Shown in pieces: positions 23,536-35,560 of a stretch of DNA of 64,000 nucleotides. Location of the stretch: NCBI GenBank assembly GCA_900155495.1, contig FTLJ01000117.1, forward strand, positions 1 to 64,000, given 5' to 3'. Origin of the DNA: Porogramme epimiltina. Taxonomy: Eukaryota; Basidiomycota; Agaricomycetes; Polyporales; Polyporaceae. The translations under genes were made by a program, and so were the position numbers. The stretch's first letter is position 1. Each line of letters starts with the position of its first letter. The notes below the pieces were generated by a model. That model saw only the letters and a list, made by a program, of their open reading frames with translations, had not been told where the DNA came from and made no database searches.

Positions 23536-25796
23536 ATGGCTCCTTCATCCCTCATCTCCCACGGCGTGCTTTCGGAAGACGCGGCAATCCACCTTGCTAT
23601 ACCTGCTCTCCTCGGTATACCTTCCCTCGACAAGACACTGGGGGCCTGGCTGTTAGGGACTTTCTTCAGCCTGCTGTGAGCAGTCGCACCTTACACTTTA
23701 CCAGACATGCTCTAAATTCACTTCATAGTATCTATGGCGTCATTCTCAACCAGGCAGTCATTTACTATCGCACCTACAGCAAAGACCCGGCCTTCATGAA
23801 ATGTTGGGTACGTGAACTGGGACCACTGTGGTGACTCGTAAAGATAATTTATTGTTCTCGCAGGTCGCCACGGCTCTGTAAGCGCTGAGTGTACATTCTC
23901 CCGTAATTTCCACTCACCGATATCGCTACCATTAGAGTGCTAGAGACAGTGAATCTGCTCATGTCAACCCATGCCAGGTATACATCGTATTAATCTATTC
24001 AGACATAGCGCGCGCTCAAGGACATCAGTTATTTCTGCCTGGTAACAAGTTACCTCGATCCGGTCACCCTCCTAGGAAATCCTGTGTGGTCAGTGCATCC
24101 CATGGATGGTATTGCCTTGCCTATTCTCAGAACTCACGCCACTTCTTGAAGGTCAATGAAGGTGAGATTCTCAAAGTAGCGCGGTCAAGATACGCTTACG
24201 ACGACTTTGAATAGTTGCTTCCATTATTCGGGGTGAGTTGGATGGCTTAATGTGCCCTAGGACGAATTGTTGAGTGATTCGAGGATAGTCATTGACTGTG
24301 ACGGTTACTCAAACGTAAGTTCTTTTGGCTTTCTACTCTGACTGCGACTCGGTTGTAACGAGCTCGTTTCCGAAGCTATCTCGCCCGGCGAGTCTGGTTG
24401 GGTGGGTATAGATACAGCCCTTACTTGGGTAGTGATCCTCACAACGTTCTAGTCAGTGTTCGGTATCGGCCATTGGTAGTAGTCGCGGTATGTGAGCTTC
24501 TCTGTCCTGTATATTCACAAAACCTCAACCACAAATAGATAGCCCTTACGCTTGCTTTCTGCGGCACGTAAATCTACCACTATTCTTCATCACATGCTAA
24601 CTTGTCGTGGTGAATATCAGGATGTTATATTGGTACGTTACACATTTCCTGAAGAGGTCCTGATGCCGTGCGTTAAGAAATCATGTTCATTATTCAGGAT
24701 ACGTCGGCAAGGTGTACGTCACACGACACGTGTTTCTTCGTATTAATCATCCTCGATCCCTTTCTAGTTGGAAAGTACAAAACATCTTCGACGCGTTAGA
24801 CCTTGCGGTAACACTCCATTTGTCGGGAATTACTGTAAAGCTGATGTACATGTAGTGGCTCTGCACCATCGGTTCCTCATTTATCCTGGGCGCTGACGTG
24901 CTTTTGACGAGCGTGCTCATTTACACTCTTCGCCAGAGTCGTGGTGGGTTGAAGCGGTGAGTAGTTTTGGATAATTCAATAACAAAAACATCCGAAACTC
25001 ACATCTTCATCCTAGGACCAACTCGATGATTGATGTCATCGTCATGTACCTAGTGACTACAGGTTAGAACGGTGATTCCAAGTCCGTGACCTCGCTCATA
25101 CTTGAGATCTTTGCAGGGTTGCTCATATCGTAGGTATTTTCCTTACATCTCACGACGGCATACGTTTCAACCAATTTCTCCAGGGTATTCGGCGTTTTGA
25201 ACATCGTATTCGTCAGTACCAGTATCTCACTTTCGTCTTTCTAATTAACTCGGGTATCATCTGCCAGAGCGCGCGGTCTCACGGAACCCTCGTCTTTACC
25301 ACTATCTCCATGGTGGTCACGAAATGTATGTATTCACATGCTGAAATCCGTGTTCTGGTGCTCATCACATCTCGCACGCAAACTAGTGTACACTGTGACG
25401 CTACTGGTTTCGTGAGTATAAGGTCCCCTAATTACCACAGCGGTGTACACCTGCTAACCCTACTATGACATAGCCTCAACTCGCGCGAAACGATCTCCCA
25501 ACGCTTCAAGATCGGAAAGCCACTCGACCTGGACGGAAAAAGTGCGTTCGTCACTACGGCCACGGGTCCGGTGTCCGCGGGATTGCATATGGCCCCAATT
25601 ACGGGGGTGAGTGAACCTTTTCCTGACATTAGATCGCGTCCTCATAAAAGACTTTTTCGGTCTCAAGCAAATCTCCAATGATGTCCCCACTTCTCACTAT
25701 TCCGAGGCCGTTGTACTCTCCCAACTTCCTCAGGAAAGTACTTCAGGTTCGGGGATTACCACAACAACCGACGATGGAGGTGTGGTTGCTTGGTAG
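23536..25796 (+). CDS. DUF6534 multi-pass membrane protein (paralogue B)
   Basis: Same family and same exon organisation as paralogue A. Exon 1 starts at ATG 23536 and carries helix 1 (LDKTLGAWLLGTFF). The split codon at its donor joins IYGVILNQAVIYYRTYSKDP. Next come VATALVLETVNLLMSTHAS and YFCLVTSYLDPVTLLGNPVW; later exons give further helices and the tail LNSRETISQRFKIGKPLDLD. The last exon, from about 25671, ends VVLSQLPQEST ... VVAW before TAG at 25794-25796. The exon joins I checked keep phase. A TATA-like ACATATATG lies about 50 nt upstream of the ATG. Function unknown; the family is membrane-embedded and largely fungal. Confidence 0.78.
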
Positions 25797-26390
25797 GTAG
25801 ATGATGCCAGTGTCCAGACGGTCATTGACGTTTTGAATGCAGAAAGTATGAGATTTTTGGGGACAATATCGACTTTGAGGACTTCTTGGCCTTCGCAGAT
25901 TGTATTGCTATAGTTCGGGTGCGATGCATGAATCTCATGCGTCTAAATAGCGTATTTCCATGATGCCTATTGTATGTGAGCCGTCAAAATTTTCAAGCGG
26001 ATACTCGTCGTCTCGGAGGGCAAGCCAAAATCTAGAGTCCGCTCGGATTGGTTGAACGTCCCGATGACATAGTGACAGTGCGTAAGATCTCGGTTGTCGA
26101 ATATCAACACCTCAGTATACAAACGACCTTCCAATTACATTTAATGTAGCACGGCAGCTCCCGGTGCGTGTGCGTGCGTGAGCCATTTGTCATGGAGTGG
26201 TGACCTTTCCACAAGCCAATACCGACAGGAATCTCCTTCTTGGGCGATGGCCTGTGGTTGGTGGCGAGTTGCAACATACGCTTTGAAGTCGCATGAGGTC
26301 TAGACGCAAGTAAGACACATGTATAGATACACGGACGACGAACACGTCACACAACAAGCTCAAAGACTGCGCAGGACACCCTAGCCGGAT
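25797..26390. other. Intergenic, convergent 3' ends
   Basis: No gene seen between the 3' ends of DUF6534 copy B (+) and the MFS transporter (-). Presumably 3' UTRs and terminators only. Confidence 0.5.
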
Positions 26391-28454
26391 CTAGACCGTC
26401 GAAACAGGGTCATCTTGCGCCGAGGACGCATCCTTCTCCTCAGAAACATCATCCCCGCTCCCCGAACCCACAGGCGGCGCCCACTCCTTATCGAGCGCCG
26501 AGTGGAGCGGCAGCCCCTCCATGAACAGCGAGCACACAAAGCCCGCCGCGGCGATGCCGATGAACACGCGCCACACGACGCGCAACGTCGCGGCGAACGC
26601 GTCCTGCACCCCGCGCTTGAGCGGCTCCGGCAGCGAAGGCACCTGCGGGATGACCGCGTACGCGATCGCCGCGCCCTGCGGGAAGTTTTCGAGGAAGGCC
26701 GCCGGGACGCGGTGCGAGAGCTCGTTCTGCAGCACGGCGGCACCGATGGTCACGCCCCAAACCTGTAGCAAGGAGAGGTCAGAGGTGTCACTCGGGCGAA
26801 TGTGAGACGGCGGAGGACGTACACCAGCGAACGAGCGCAGGAACTGGAGGAAGGCCAGAGCTGGTGCATTTTGGGTAACGGGAAGGGGTGCTTGAATTGG
26901 GAACACAGTAGTAGAATACTCGAACCTGTTGTGAATAATGTGAGAAAGCACAGAAATCAAAAAGTGAGGGATACTAACCCTATCCCAACGCCAGTGATGA
27001 CTCCGAATCCCACAGCGCGGCCAACGTTGTTTTCCGCCTGGAGGGTCGAATGCAAGCCGAGGCCGACGAGGATCAATACCCAGCCCGCCCACATTTGCGG
27101 CCGGTAGCGTTGCGTGCGATTGACAAGCGCACCTGCGATCAGGGCTGCTGGGGCGAGGGAAGCGAAACCGAGAGTCAAGACACCGGACCTAATGGGCGAC
27201 GCGTCCTTGCATCCTTGGTAGAAGACAGGCATGTAGTCTGGGCGTCCATAGAACCATGAGCAAGATGAATGCGTGAGGAATGAGTGGCATACAAACTACG
27301 CCTAGTGCGACCACTCCTACGAAGAACGTCTGTAGGTATCTTGGATGCGTATAAGCTAGAATGAAAGTCGCTAAAAGGACTATTGTTACATACCCGCTGA
27401 GGCTGGTACGATTTGCCATGAGTGCGAACGGTACCTAGACCAAAAAGCGTCAGGGGGTGTTAATTCCGAGTGAGCGGAATGGCAGCCCTACCAAGGGATG
27501 TTTGGCGAATACCGCCTCCCAGACTAGGAAGAAGCCCAACAGAGCTATTCCAAGAATGAGAGGGACGAGGACCTGAGCAGAACCCCACGGAGCTGTGATA
27601 CCGCCCCATGTAAGGGCAATGGTGCACCCTGTCGTCCCAGCTACAACAAGCGCATTTCCACTAGAAATATCTTTGAGCATGGAGAGGTGAAGTGAGGAGA
27701 TTGTAGAACCCACGTCCAGTCAAGACGCATAAACTTCTCTGAGAACGTTCCCGGAGGCGTGGGGAGCCTCATGAAAGCCGCAATAGAGAGAGCTGCCACT
27801 CCGCATATGGGGAGATTGAGATCTGGATAAAGATTGAGTGGTGGGGGGAGCTAGGAGGTCCGGAACACGTACAGAATAGCCATCTCCATTGACCTTCGTC
27901 CGCAAGACTTCCACCTATGACCGGCCCGATGAGACCAGCGACAGACCATGTCCTGCACAACAACCGTGAGTGGAAAAAGTTTGGACGTAAGATGAGGATA
28001 GAACTCACAATCCGAAGAACGCCGCAAACAAACCCCGCTCTTGCAGGGTTACCATGTCCGCGAGAACGATGGCCGACAGTGACTGGATGCCGCCACCGCC
28101 AAGACCTTGGACCGTTCGGCCGGCGATGAGCATGGCCATGGACGATGCACCGCCACAGATGCCGCTACCGAGGGCAAACAGGGCAAGGGCGAAAAGCATC
28201 GCGGGGCGACGGCCGAAGATCTGGGCCAAGCCGCCGCTCATGGGGAGGAAAGCGGTGGAAGAAAGAGTGTAGGCGGAACCGACCCATACGAAATCGTCCG
28301 CATGAAGGTCGCTAGCGATGGTGGGGAGGGCGGTGGAGACGGCGGTGAGCTCGAGGGCGGAGAGGAAGAGTGCGACGCAGATGGACAGGAAGATGCACCA
28401 GAACGTGGCGCCTTTTTTGGACTTGGTGGCAGGAGGCCGCGGGGCGGTAGACAT
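26391..28454 (-). CDS. MFS multidrug/metabolite exporter, DHA2-like (14 TMS)
   Basis: Plasma-membrane H+ antiporter of the drug:H+ antiporter-2 type, probably exporting a toxic or secondary metabolite. The first exon starts at ATG 28454 with a short Lys/Pro-rich leader and helix 1 (FLSALELTAVSTALPTIASD). The signature loops follow: FGRRPAMLFALALFALGSG (motif A-like) and GRTVQGLGGGGIQ ... LADMVTLQERG. Phase-correct joins give GLTWSVAGLIGPVIGGSLAD and RLDWTGNALVVAG, both typical of this family, with later helices and a hydrophilic acidic tail ending at TAG 26393-26391. Several introns of about 50 nt are used. It is divergently arranged with P450-1 and lies at one edge of the UbiA/P450 group, suggesting export of its product. 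Confidence 0.92.
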
Positions 28455-29719
28455 CGAGAGGGCGTGTCCGGTGGAAATGATCCCGGCAGAGAGGGATAGT
28501 GCGAGCTGACAAGGGCACTACGCCTGAGAGGGTGTCATGGATTGCGCCGGCCTATGGACTTGGGTAATGTGGAAGGCGATCAAAAGCGCGGGGCTCGGGG
28601 GTCCTGGTCCTCACGTCGGCAGCGCAGCGATGCGCGGAGAGTGGCTTCTCCGGGCGTGGTTCTGGAATATGTTGAAGGGCATCAAGAGGGGCGACAGGGC
28701 GGGGCCGGCGAGCGGGAACATTTGTAAATTGTGACTGTGCACAAAGATGGGAGGGACTGGGCGGGCGGGAGCGGAGCTGAAATGTGTAGAATCAGTGCCG
28801 GCGGCTGATAGGAATGTAGTTGACGCACGGTCGTGTTTGGCCTTTTTGAAGGAGAGCGTTCACGTTGTGTGTACGCGATGGCAGCTCAATTGAGTCGCGT
28901 GTGCAGGCGGATCGCGGATCTGTCTCCAGCCACCCGCAAGTCGTAGGCGGCAGGTCGTAGCCACGCTCCATCCCCGAGCGCCCGACCACCGACCACCGCA
29001 GCCCGACGCTCTCACGGACACGTGGCCCGCCCGCCACACGTTCACGGAAAGTGTCCGGCGGTGGTCGAGACGGCGTCCTCATCTTTCCACCTCGGATCTC
29101 TGATGTCTGCCAAGGGCCGACTCTAGACCTCCGCACCCAGTCGCACATGCGTTCACGTTAATATGCACCCTTACTAACCGCTGCGGCGCGGCCAAGGCCT
29201 CGGGATAACTGTTGGTGCTGATCGCTCACCGTCGATGGGATCCGAAACTTGCTCCGCTCACCGTCCAACTCCAAATTTACATAGCGTCAATCGATGCTTG
29301 ACGACACCACGAAAATCGGTGTAGGCGTGCATGTGCTATTTGCGGTTATCGCTCGAGTAGATCATAATATTTGATCGGTCTATAGGCCTCAGTGACCGAG
29401 GTCCTCTACCAGGAACCTCGCGCCTCCACTGATCGGCTCCCCGGTTCTCCTCGGATTCAATCCGAGGCCGTCGGAGGTTCCTCAGGTACGCCAATCGTTG
29501 ACATGACCACCCATTGCCTCTAATTTCACTCACCTTCACACAGATGAGATGGAGCCTCAGGGACCCCATCGTCGCAAACTTTTCTGCGCAGGAAATCCAA
29601 TGCTAGTCGGATTCATCTTCCGCGCCACTGTCCCAGCCTGGACTCCCTGGACTCCACACTCGTATATATCTTTCCTCAGAAATTGACATGTCCGTCCTTC
29701 CGTTCATCCCTTAGTCAAC
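28455..29719. other. Divergent promoter region, MFS transporter / P450-1
   Basis: About 1.27 kb with no convincing gene. It separates two divergently transcribed genes and so contains both promoters. A TATA box for P450-1 lies at its right end. Short Trp/Arg-rich frames here look random. Confidence 0.5.
29662..29670 (+). promoter_or_regulatory. TATA box of P450-1
   Basis: GTATATATC lies about 50 nt upstream of the P450-1 ATG at 29720, with a pyrimidine-rich segment in between. Position and composition fit a core promoter. Confidence 0.55.
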
Positions 29720-31819
29720 ATGTCCACCCTCGGTGACATCAGTCCGGCGGTGCTTACCGTCGGAACCGTCCTTGTCTCCGTCGTCCTTCTCTACATCGCC
29801 TACCCGGACCGTTACGTGACCACTCTCCCCAGACCGGACCTCAGGGGTCCAAAGGGAACGCCTCTCCTCGGCAACCTCATACAGGTCATCCCATGGCACA
29901 AGCGTATGCTTAGTTGGTTCAAGCAATTGCAAGATACCTACGGCCCAGCTTGCACCTTCACTCTCCCGCCATGGGGACGGGGCATCCTCATTACTCGGCC
30001 GGAGTGGCTCCAGCATGTGAAGCAGGGTGAGCGGTTCGGTGTTCGTGCTTCTATGGACCTCTATTGAACACCCGCGACATCCACGTACAGCGGACATGCA
30101 GCGGTACACTCGTGGGCCAATTGCTCGTGCTATCTTCAAAGAGTTCCCCGGAGAAATGACCCCCGTCGCATCCGAGGGGTCCCGGTGGCGCTTGGCGAGG
30201 AAGACCATGTAGTAAGTTCACGTCTTCTGTACCGACGACTCATCACTCAACGGTCTCTCTAGCCCTATTTTCACCATCAAGTCATTCACAGAGCATGTCT
30301 CGTTCGCGATGAACACCGTTCGTTAAAATCAGCGAGGTACTTCTGCAACAGTTCTGACGTTTATTTTCTGTAGATCGTCCCTACGGCTCGATCCTTCCTT
30401 GTTTCCGCTAGCAAGAAGAACGTCCCTGTTGACTGGAACGGTGAGTGTGATTTCCCGAACGCACGACAGCCCGTTTCTGACGTCCAGAAAGATTTGGCAG
30501 GGCGAATTGCGTTGTCCATCTTCACCCACTCTGCTTTCAACTTGGACACCGGGATTCTCTCGAATGACGTCTCAGTACAGACTTCGGATGAAATGAGGGA
30601 CGCACTGCAGGTTCTCAATCTCATATCCGCTAGGCAAGCAACTTTGTCACCAGCACATATCACGTGATCTTACGATCTTATTTGAACATTTACAGGCGGT
30701 TGTTCAACCCCTTCTGGCACTGGACGGAATATGTATGTACCTCGCCTTCTCACTGTCCCGAATGTATCGTCTAACCCACTACGAACAGATCACGGGAGAC
30801 CGCTTCCGCTTCAACAGGGCACGTTCCTACATCAGGAATATCGTGCGGGAAATCGTCCTCGCCCGCCGTGAAGAATCCTCCAAGTCTAAGGAAGCTCCCA
30901 CGGACGGCCACGCCGACTTCCTTACTGCCCTTCTACAAGACCCGACCTTCGATGATCCCATGCTCATCCGCGATATCCTCGTCACCCTCTTGTTTGCGGG
31001 TCGCGACAACACTCAGAACGTCCTCGCGTGGGGTCTTTACGCCCTCATGGGAGCTCCGGAGTGGGTCGACCGCCTCAGGGCTGAGGCCGAGGCTAACAAG
31101 ATCCAGGGTCAGGAGCTTCAGTACACCGATTTGACAGTGCGTACCCCCGTCTTTGCGCTGCATGACACGCTGCTGACCAGTTTCACAGAGCTACCCCGTC
31201 CACCTCGCCGTCTTCTACGAGACAGTCCGCCTGTGGCCTGGGCTCCCGAAGAACGCCCGGCTCGCGACGACCGACGATGTGCTTCCGGCTCTCCCGGAGC
31301 ACAACATCCCCGCCGTCAAGATCGAGAAGGGTGAATACATCTTCTGGTCGGATTACCTTATGATGCGCGATGAAGCAGTACGTGCACCCTGTACCACGTA
31401 GCTCCCGTGTTCTGACCAGCATCCGTCTAGGTATGGGGACCTGATTCCACCAGGTTCGACCCTGGAAGGCACCTTGCAGACGACGGTTCCTTTGTCCGCC
31501 CGACTCTTCCCAACTTCAACGGCTTCGGCTCAGGCCCTCGCCTGTGGTACGTCCTGCCCTTATACGCTGCCTGAGCTTCCCTCCTCTAACACATGCCATC
31601 CTCGCCATCAGCCCCGCCGCACAGCTCGCTACCTACGAGTTCGTCGCGACCATCTCGGGCATCATCCCCTTCTTCGACTTTGTGCCCTCGCAAGCAGTCG
31701 CGGCCAACGGCGAGGCGCTTTACAAGGAGCCGAGAATGGCGGAGAGCTTCACGTCCTCCCTGGCCGGCCCGCTCTGGGTCGACGTCAAGGCTCGCAAGGG
31801 CGCCGAGCTCGCGTGTTAG
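29720..31819 (+). CDS. Cytochrome P450 monooxygenase (P450-1)
   Basis: Heme-thiolate monooxygenase anchored in the ER by an N-terminal helix (VLTVGTVLVSVVLLYIAYP). Ten exons (29720-30026, 30091-30211, 30263-30317, 30374-30440, 30492-30633, 30696-30732, 30789-31136, 31189-31377, 31431-31546, 31612-31819) sum to 529 aa. Seen: I-helix AGRDNT, ExxR as FYETVRLWP, WGPDSTRFDPGRH (PERF region), and the heme loop FGSGPRLCPA, with Ala where Gly usually follows Cys-x. Two splice sites are odd: exon 3 must use a weak GTTCGT donor to avoid an in-frame TAA at 30324, and the intron after exon 5 begins GC (AG|GCAAGC). If the weak donor is not used, the gene is broken. It neighbours an MFS exporter and a second P450. 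Confidence 0.85.
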
Positions 31820-32226
31820 CACGGGTGCTCTTTCTGAAGGGTAAATAAACGTTAGAGTCGTCTATACGCCGTGCCCGCGCGGCTGTGCAGTAGTAGCCTG
31901 GTACTAGTCGCGTTCTCGAGATGTTACGTCGTCGATGTATCTATTTACTTGTGCCACAACAATGATCGGTCCTTCAGGCTAAAATTTACGTGGCCATGCG
32001 TTTCAAGTGGCTGTCCCCTCGAAATCGGCGTTCACCATGTGTGCTTGAATGATCAGAGATCGAGCCTCGTCAGTGGCCCAATTACAATCGACATATTAGT
32101 GAATCGTGGCTATAGTGCAATGCGAATATGTGATTGAACCGGAAGCAATATCCCATCCAAAGGCGGAGTAAATACACGTAAATGTCCCAGTGTAACTCAA
32201 ATCAAAGTAAGTTTCGAAGATACACG
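31820..32226. other. Intergenic, convergent 3' ends of the two P450 genes
   Basis: No gene seen. The region lies between the stops of P450-1 (+) and P450-2 (-) and should contain both 3' UTRs. Confidence 0.5.
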
Positions 32227-34596
32227 TCATGCCGTTACGTAATCTCGGACGCGCAGAGGAAGCTGCGCGCCTTTGTCAGGATCGCTCAAAAGTGATGGGC
32301 GCTGCAGGAACGTCCCGGTACGCTCGACATCGGAGCTTTCGACGTCCAGTTCGAACTGGAACGCCCGCACAAGCGTGAACAAGATGGCTTTCATCCTGCC
32401 GGAGAGCAACGGGGTATCGCGTCAGCGCGGGGCGGGGGGACAGATGAAATGATGACGACCCACTCGTTGACAGCGAAACGGTACCCGATGCAACCCCGAA
32501 TGCCGGCGCTGAATGTGAGCGTGTTCCCCCACATCCCTGGGATCCTCTCTATCTCCTTCGGCGGAGACTCCCATCTTTCAGGTCTGAATGCGAGCGGCGT
32601 CGTCAGCGTCGGCTACGGGCGGCGACCACCTCATCGTACCTGAATTCGAGCGCATCATCGCCCCAAAGCAAGCGCGACTGGTTCATGCCCATGATCGGGA
32701 TTACGACACGGTTCCCCTTGGCTATCCTGCGGACGAGCGTGAACAGCGCTCCCACGAGCACCACATGATGGCTTACCTAATCTCGTGCTGGAGTCGTCCG
32801 TATCTGTCCTTAAACGGCTGGCTGACCGGGAGGACATCATCGTGCATCGCCACGCGAAGTGCAGTCGTGACGGAGGGATAGAGGCGGAGTGTCTCCCGGA
32901 CGACGGCGTCGAGGTACGGAAGGGCGGAGAGCTCTTCCGGAGAGGGGTACTCGCTGCTTACCCCCAGGAGCTCGCGGCGAAGCTTCGCTTGCACTTGAGG
33001 CGCCCCGGTGAGAGCGAACAGGCACCACGTCAGCGCCGTGCTTGTGGTTTCGTGTCCTGCGGCGAGCAATCTGCGCAGATATGAGTATGACGTAGAAAGC
33101 GTATGGGAGTCACTTACGTCGGAATTTCTGAAACGCCGAGCATAAGGCATGTATCTGTCAGATGTGGAAGAGACATCGGGAAACGACTAACGAGCAAGAA
33201 CCTCTTCGTCGGAGAGGCGTTGATGATCTGGGATGTCGGTAGCCATATTGGCTCTCATGAGTAATGTGAGGAGATCCCGTCCGTTCACACTCTTCTTCTC
33301 CAGCGTTTCGGGGGTCTCTCCAGACTCGCTAAGAATCATGGCCTTCCTCTCCTGGACGAGCTGCATCCCGATGCGGTTAGTAATGACCCTAGCTTCTTTG
33401 AGCCTTTTTGTGCGCTCGTCCGGCTGCGAGAAATAACAAATGGCAGCTGTTACGCGTGTTCAAGCGATATGTGAACTCGCTTACTCACGAAGAAGTCGAA
33501 GATAGAGAAGACGTCCATGATGACACGAGCAAGAGACAGCGATGGAGGCTTCTTGAATATGGCCCTGAAAGCAAGGTTGAGCTCGTTCGGTTCACCCCCA
33601 GGGACGAGTGCCCCGAGCTGATAATCAAATCCTAGAAAATAGCAAGTGTCACAAGCCGGCCAGCGCGGGGGCGAAGAGACGTTGCCTACCAGCTAGCCCG
33701 ATGATTTCGAGAGTCGCGCTGCTCAGGTCGTCGATGACATTCATGCGAGCGCATCCGCCTTGGCTCGAAATTGCAGCCTTCCAGAGATCTCGTAGCTAGG
33801 AACCCAACGATTCGATCGTTTTGCAAAGCTGTATTGCCATATGCACTTACGTCAGACGACTTGTCCATGAATATCTGATGCAACTCGCGGATTTGTGAGG
33901 TTCCGAAGGCTGGGTTCTATACGTGTCAGGGACTGTCAATACTATGAGAAAGCTCGTAGGTACGTTGCACGTACCAACACCCTGCGCTTTAAGTCCGCGA
34001 AGTCAGACACCCGGTTCCCTACGAGAGTACTATGCACGGACCTGTTTCCTATGCGCTTCGCCTGTCATTAGAAGCGAGTAAGTCAATTTCCCAGACCGCG
34101 GAAAGCGAACGCCAATCGTACCCTCCATGACCAAAATGCCTGCACATTGACTGATGAGCACTCGGCGAATCGGCAGAAGGGGCACCCGTCTCACTCTTTC
34201 CTATTAGCCTGGCAGTATGCTTGCGCCCCTCCAGAGGCTTTCCGTAGTCGTACGTGTTTGACAATACATGGGCCACCGTTGCAGGGTCCACAGTCCATAG
34301 AGATGGGGTCTAAGAAGGTATAAGTTCCAGGAAAGGTAATTAGGACATAGGCGGTACACCACCCACCATGCCGAACCAGCGGATGAGGAAAGACGGGCCG
34401 TATAGCGCAATCCATTGCTGCATCAAGGCCGAATTGCGGACTGTGCTAATCTGGCGGAAGTTCCCGAGGAAAAGGCTCGGCGCAGGCGGTCCTCGGAGGG
34501 ACTGCAGGGGTGACGAATAGAGAGGCGAGAGTAGTCTCCATCCCAGCCATGCGGGGAGCACGGCTATGGCCAGCCACAATAGACTTGGCGACAACA
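32227..34596 (-). CDS. Cytochrome P450 monooxygenase (P450-2)
   Basis: Second ER-anchored P450, not closely similar to P450-1. ATG 34596 opens with a hydrophobic anchor (LLWLAIAVLPAWLGWRLL) and a Pro-rich hinge (RGPPAPSLFLGNF). Phase-correct joins give the C-helix region GEAHRKQRRVLNPAFG, the I-helix LLAAGHETTSTALTW, ExxR as VVRETLRLYP, FRPERW and the canonical heme loop FSAGIRGCIGYRFA. The stop is at 32229-32227. About ten introns are present; one exon is only 10 nt (33126-33117) and supplies the residues QIPT just before the I-helix. All motifs are intact, so the enzyme looks functional. It is divergent from the UbiA-family gene across a 964-bp region, consistent with a shared pathway. Confidence 0.92.
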
Positions 34597-35560
34597 TGGA
34601 GGCCGTACGGAGAGACGAGCTGAGAGACAGCCGCGAGATCCTTGAGCTTGTTAAGTTTGGACAGCGAGCGGGGGCACAGCTGTGGGCGCTAGAGAGGAGG
34701 CGACGCGGACGTGCCGCGGAAGCAGAGCCTAGACCCTGGCCGAGACGCCGGCGTATTGTGTAGTGTCCGGGGTCTTGGCCCATCAGCCTCTACACCGCAG
34801 AGGTCCGAAAGGTTGCCGGAGAGCAAACGTTTGCGCCCGCCGTCGTGATGCGTCCCGGGTCTGCGGTCGGCCGGGCCTGCGGTCCTGCGCCCATGCCTCA
34901 ACAAGTCGTGGTCGCCCACCGCCGGATCACACGGGCACGTAGGTCATTGTGGTGCAGCTTCTAGCCTTGGAGCCTGGAGTCGGATGAACAGCCTTCCTCC
35001 CACCGCACGGTGGCGAATCTGAATCTGGATCAGACACGACGCGGATCGGAGCGAGTCACCGACTCACCAGGGGCATATGAGGACATTGGACAAGTGTCGG
35101 TGAGTTGTTGCTGCTGGATAACACCAATCGTGTATCTCTAATGCAGGTGGCAAGAATGATCTGTGAAGCGTGAGGCTCGAATAGAGCTTCAACTGTGCAA
35201 GGTGTCCCAGGCACAGTTGAATAAAGAACCAGCGCGACTCGGCTAGAGGTGCGACCGGCGGGACGCAACACTGATGAGATGAGGAGATCAAGGGCAGGTA
35301 CCTGATGCGTCAAGCGCTCACTAGCGCTCACTGCTCTCTCCTCTTCCTCCGAAAGCTGCGGTGAAGTAATTCCGACGAGTTGCGCCGAATCGCAAAAAAC
35401 AACTCGGATCGTAGCCATGGAGTATCCCCTGAATCTCGGACTCCGTGGCTGCCGATATCTGACGCGTCCTGTCCCTCTCAACGTCCTCGACATCCCCTCC
35501 CGTAAAACTGTCTGCCATTCGCAACTTCTTCCCATTGTCGCTGCTCAGACGAAGCTGTAA
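34597..35560. other. Divergent promoter region, P450-2 / UbiA-family gene
   Basis: A 964-bp region with no convincing gene, lying between the starts of P450-2 (-) and the UbiA-family gene (+). Shared or coordinated regulation is plausible but no specific operator was identified. Confidence 0.5.

Noticed and set aside
13971..25796. Copies A and B of DUF6534 as retro-duplicates
   Set aside because: Both retain the same set of short introns at matching positions, which points to DNA-level duplication.
31440..31475. tRNA T-arm-like sequence (GGTTCGACCCTGG)
   Set aside because: It lies in the P450-1 coding exon (RFDPGRH region), and no acceptor stem or anticodon arm accompanies it.
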